6,050 nucleotides of DNA from Patescibacteria group bacterium (GTDB taxonomy: Bacteria > Patescibacteriota > Saccharimonadia > CAILAD01 > GCA-016700035), in NCBI GenBank assembly GCA_030917125.1, contig JAUPVH010000024.1, positions 1 through 6,050 on the forward strand, given 5' to 3'. Of the stretch, positions 5,344-6,050 are shown piece by piece (the stretch's first letter is position 1; every line of letters begins with the position of its first letter). The translations under genes were made by a program, and so were the position numbers. The notes under the pieces were generated by a model. It made no database searches, had not been told where the DNA came from, and worked only from the letters and a program-made list of their open reading frames with translations.

Positions 5344-5601
5344 CTATAAGTTTTCTAAATCAGAAGTTAAAGCGTCTAAATCCTTATCTACATCGCTACC
5401 GTCTTCTGCTTCAATCGCCTTCTGATCGGCCTTCACTTCCTCGATATTGGCTGGGGTTGCGGTACTGGAAACCTCGACCTTTTCTGCAGTCTTTGATGAC
5501 TTAGGGGCAACCGCAACATAGACTAATGCACCAATTACCACTAATATTCCACCGATAACCAACCACTCGATAATCCCGAAGCCTTTTTTCTGAGTTTGCA
5601 T
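5344..5601 (-). CDS. Small type IV pilin-like protein (prepilin motif, acidic tail)
   Basis: This 85-aa protein begins with a short basic leader and KKGFGIIEW (5-13). That fits the class III prepilin pattern of Gly at -1 (Gly7), Phe at +1 (Phe8) and Glu at +5 (Glu12), followed by a hydrophobic helix to about residue 32. Prepilin peptidase would cut before Phe8 and leave a mature chain of about 78 aa. The remainder has no cysteine, is rich in Ser, Thr, Ala, Asp and Glu, and looks disordered or helical, ending in an acidic stretch. It lacks the globular beta domain of major pilins, so a minor pilin, pseudopilin or assembly helper is more likely. The ATG shares one base with the stop of the upstream coiled-coil gene (TAATG) and has AAGGAG 8 nt upstream. 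If it is not a pilin, it is a single-pass membrane protein with an acidic external domain. No other pilus gene is visible in the window. Confidence 0.7.
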   Translation of the reverse strand: MQTQKKGFGIIEWLVIGGILVVIGALVYVAVAPKSSKTAEKVEVSSTATPANIEEVKADQKAIEAEDGSDVDKDLDALTSDLENL

Positions 5602-6050
5602 TAGAGAGTTTCTCCTTCACTTGGCGAGGCAGTTGTAGATTCTGATGGTTCAGCTGATTCGCTTGGGAGAGATGCAACGTAGGCAGTAATTACAGCTGAA
5701 AAGTAATTTTTAACCGATGTGCGATACTCTTTTACGGCCGCCTTAAATGCCTGAACCTCGGTTTTGATCAACTCAGCCTGAGCTTTTGCATCATCATTAG
5801 CACAATCAAAGCCATCGGCAGCCGATTTAATGTTCTCAGTAGCAGCCGCTACTGCCTGGCGCTTGGCTTCTATTTCGGCGAGTAACACTTCGTCATTCGG
5901 AACGGTCAGGTTCTTCTTGGTTGCGAATGCCTGAGCCCTTTCAAGACGAGCTTGAATTCGCTCCTCTACTTTTTGGGCACGCCCTTGTAGGGCTTCGTAC
6001 TTATCTTTTAATTTTTCTTGCTTCTGCTCACAGCGTGCTATGCGAGCTTC
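5601..6050 (-). CDS. Coiled-coil protein of unknown function, partial (5' end outside window)
   Basis: I do not recognise a named family. The frame is open from the right edge to the TAA at 5601, giving 149 residues of the C-terminal part; the start lies outside. A GTG at 5888 is an internal codon, because the frame continues upstream without a stop and keeps the same character. The first 50 or so visible residues are rich in Arg, Lys, Glu, Gln and Ala with heptad-like spacing (for example QGRAQKVEERIQARLERAQ), indicating a coiled coil. A second helical stretch (about 98-127) contains VKEYRTSVKNYF. The last 20 or so residues are rich in Ser, Pro and Glu, probably an unstructured tail. There are two cysteines, Cys7 and Cys83 of the visible part. 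Position just before the pilin-like and disulfide genes suggests an exported protein that could be a disulfide substrate, but no signal peptide can be seen here. Confidence 0.75.
   Translation of the reverse strand, partial: EARIARCEQKQEKLKDKYEALQGRAQKVEERIQARLERAQAFATKKNLTVPNDEVLLAEIEAKRQAVAAATENIKSAADGFDCANDDAKAQAELIKTEVQAFKAAVKEYRTSVKNYFSAVITAYVASLPSESAEPSESTTASPSEGETL

Noticed and set aside
5601..5888. A short 95-codon gene starting at GTG 5888
   Set aside because: The frame stays open for 54 more codons to the edge with the same coiled-coil composition, and there is no convincing ribosome site before the GTG.
1..6050. UGA recoding as in SR1/Gracilibacteria
   Set aside because: TGA ends rpiB and the VKOR gene at natural family lengths, and no gene contains an internal TGA.
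1..6050. Mobile element, CRISPR array, tRNA or defence system
   Set aside because: No spaced direct repeats, transposase-like frames, tRNA-like cloverleafs or defence domains were seen. The coding space is filled by metabolic, redox and surface genes.

Overview
The window is a gene-dense bacterial stretch in which every gene lies on the minus strand. I infer a Candidate Phyla Radiation (Patescibacteria) genome, possibly Saccharibacteria-like. The reasons are the compact overlapping genes, a split two-subunit transketolase, divergent RPE and RpiB enzymes, VKOR in place of DsbB, and a small type IV pilin-like protein beside a Cys-bearing coiled-coil protein. TGA serves as a normal stop (rpiB, VKOR), so UGA-glycine recoding as in SR1/Gracilibacteria is not in use. 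The phylum call is inference from gene style, not a search result.

In the direction of transcription (right to left) the layout falls into two blocks. Block 1 (6050 to 3811) concerns the cell surface and thiol redox chemistry. It runs: a coiled-coil protein cut by the window edge, a type IV pilin-like protein, a membrane-anchored DsbA-like oxidoreductase with CPAC, a four-helix VKOR, and a small thioredoxin-like protein with CPHC and no signal peptide. Block 2 (3740 to 1) is a central carbon operon: GAPDH, ribose-5-phosphate isomerase B, ribulose-phosphate 3-epimerase, transketolase N-terminal subunit, and transketolase C-terminal subunit, which runs off the left edge.

Only two gaps are longer than 12 bp, and each holds a plausible TACAAT -10 promoter element. 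One is in the 70-bp gap before GAPDH, with a fair -35. The other is in the 34-bp gap before the dsbA-like gene. That second one has an extended -10 placed so that the mRNA would be nearly or fully leaderless. Elsewhere genes overlap by 1 to about 17 bp or are separated by 12 bp, so each block is probably co-transcribed.

Functionally, block 2 interconverts pentose phosphates (RpiB, RPE, transketolase) and passes glyceraldehyde-3-phosphate to GAPDH, entering lower glycolysis. Block 1 probably supplies disulfide formation outside the membrane: DsbA oxidises exported proteins, and VKOR re-oxidises DsbA. The neighbouring coiled-coil protein has two cysteines and is a candidate substrate.

I saw no tRNA, rRNA, CRISPR array, insertion sequence or convincing intrinsic terminator, and no gene-free stretch over 300 bases. 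The most notable points are altered conserved residues in RPE and RpiB, the pilin-like protein, the cytosolic thioredoxin with a Cys/His tail, and the predicted leaderless dsbA mRNA. None of them amounts to a clearly new system.
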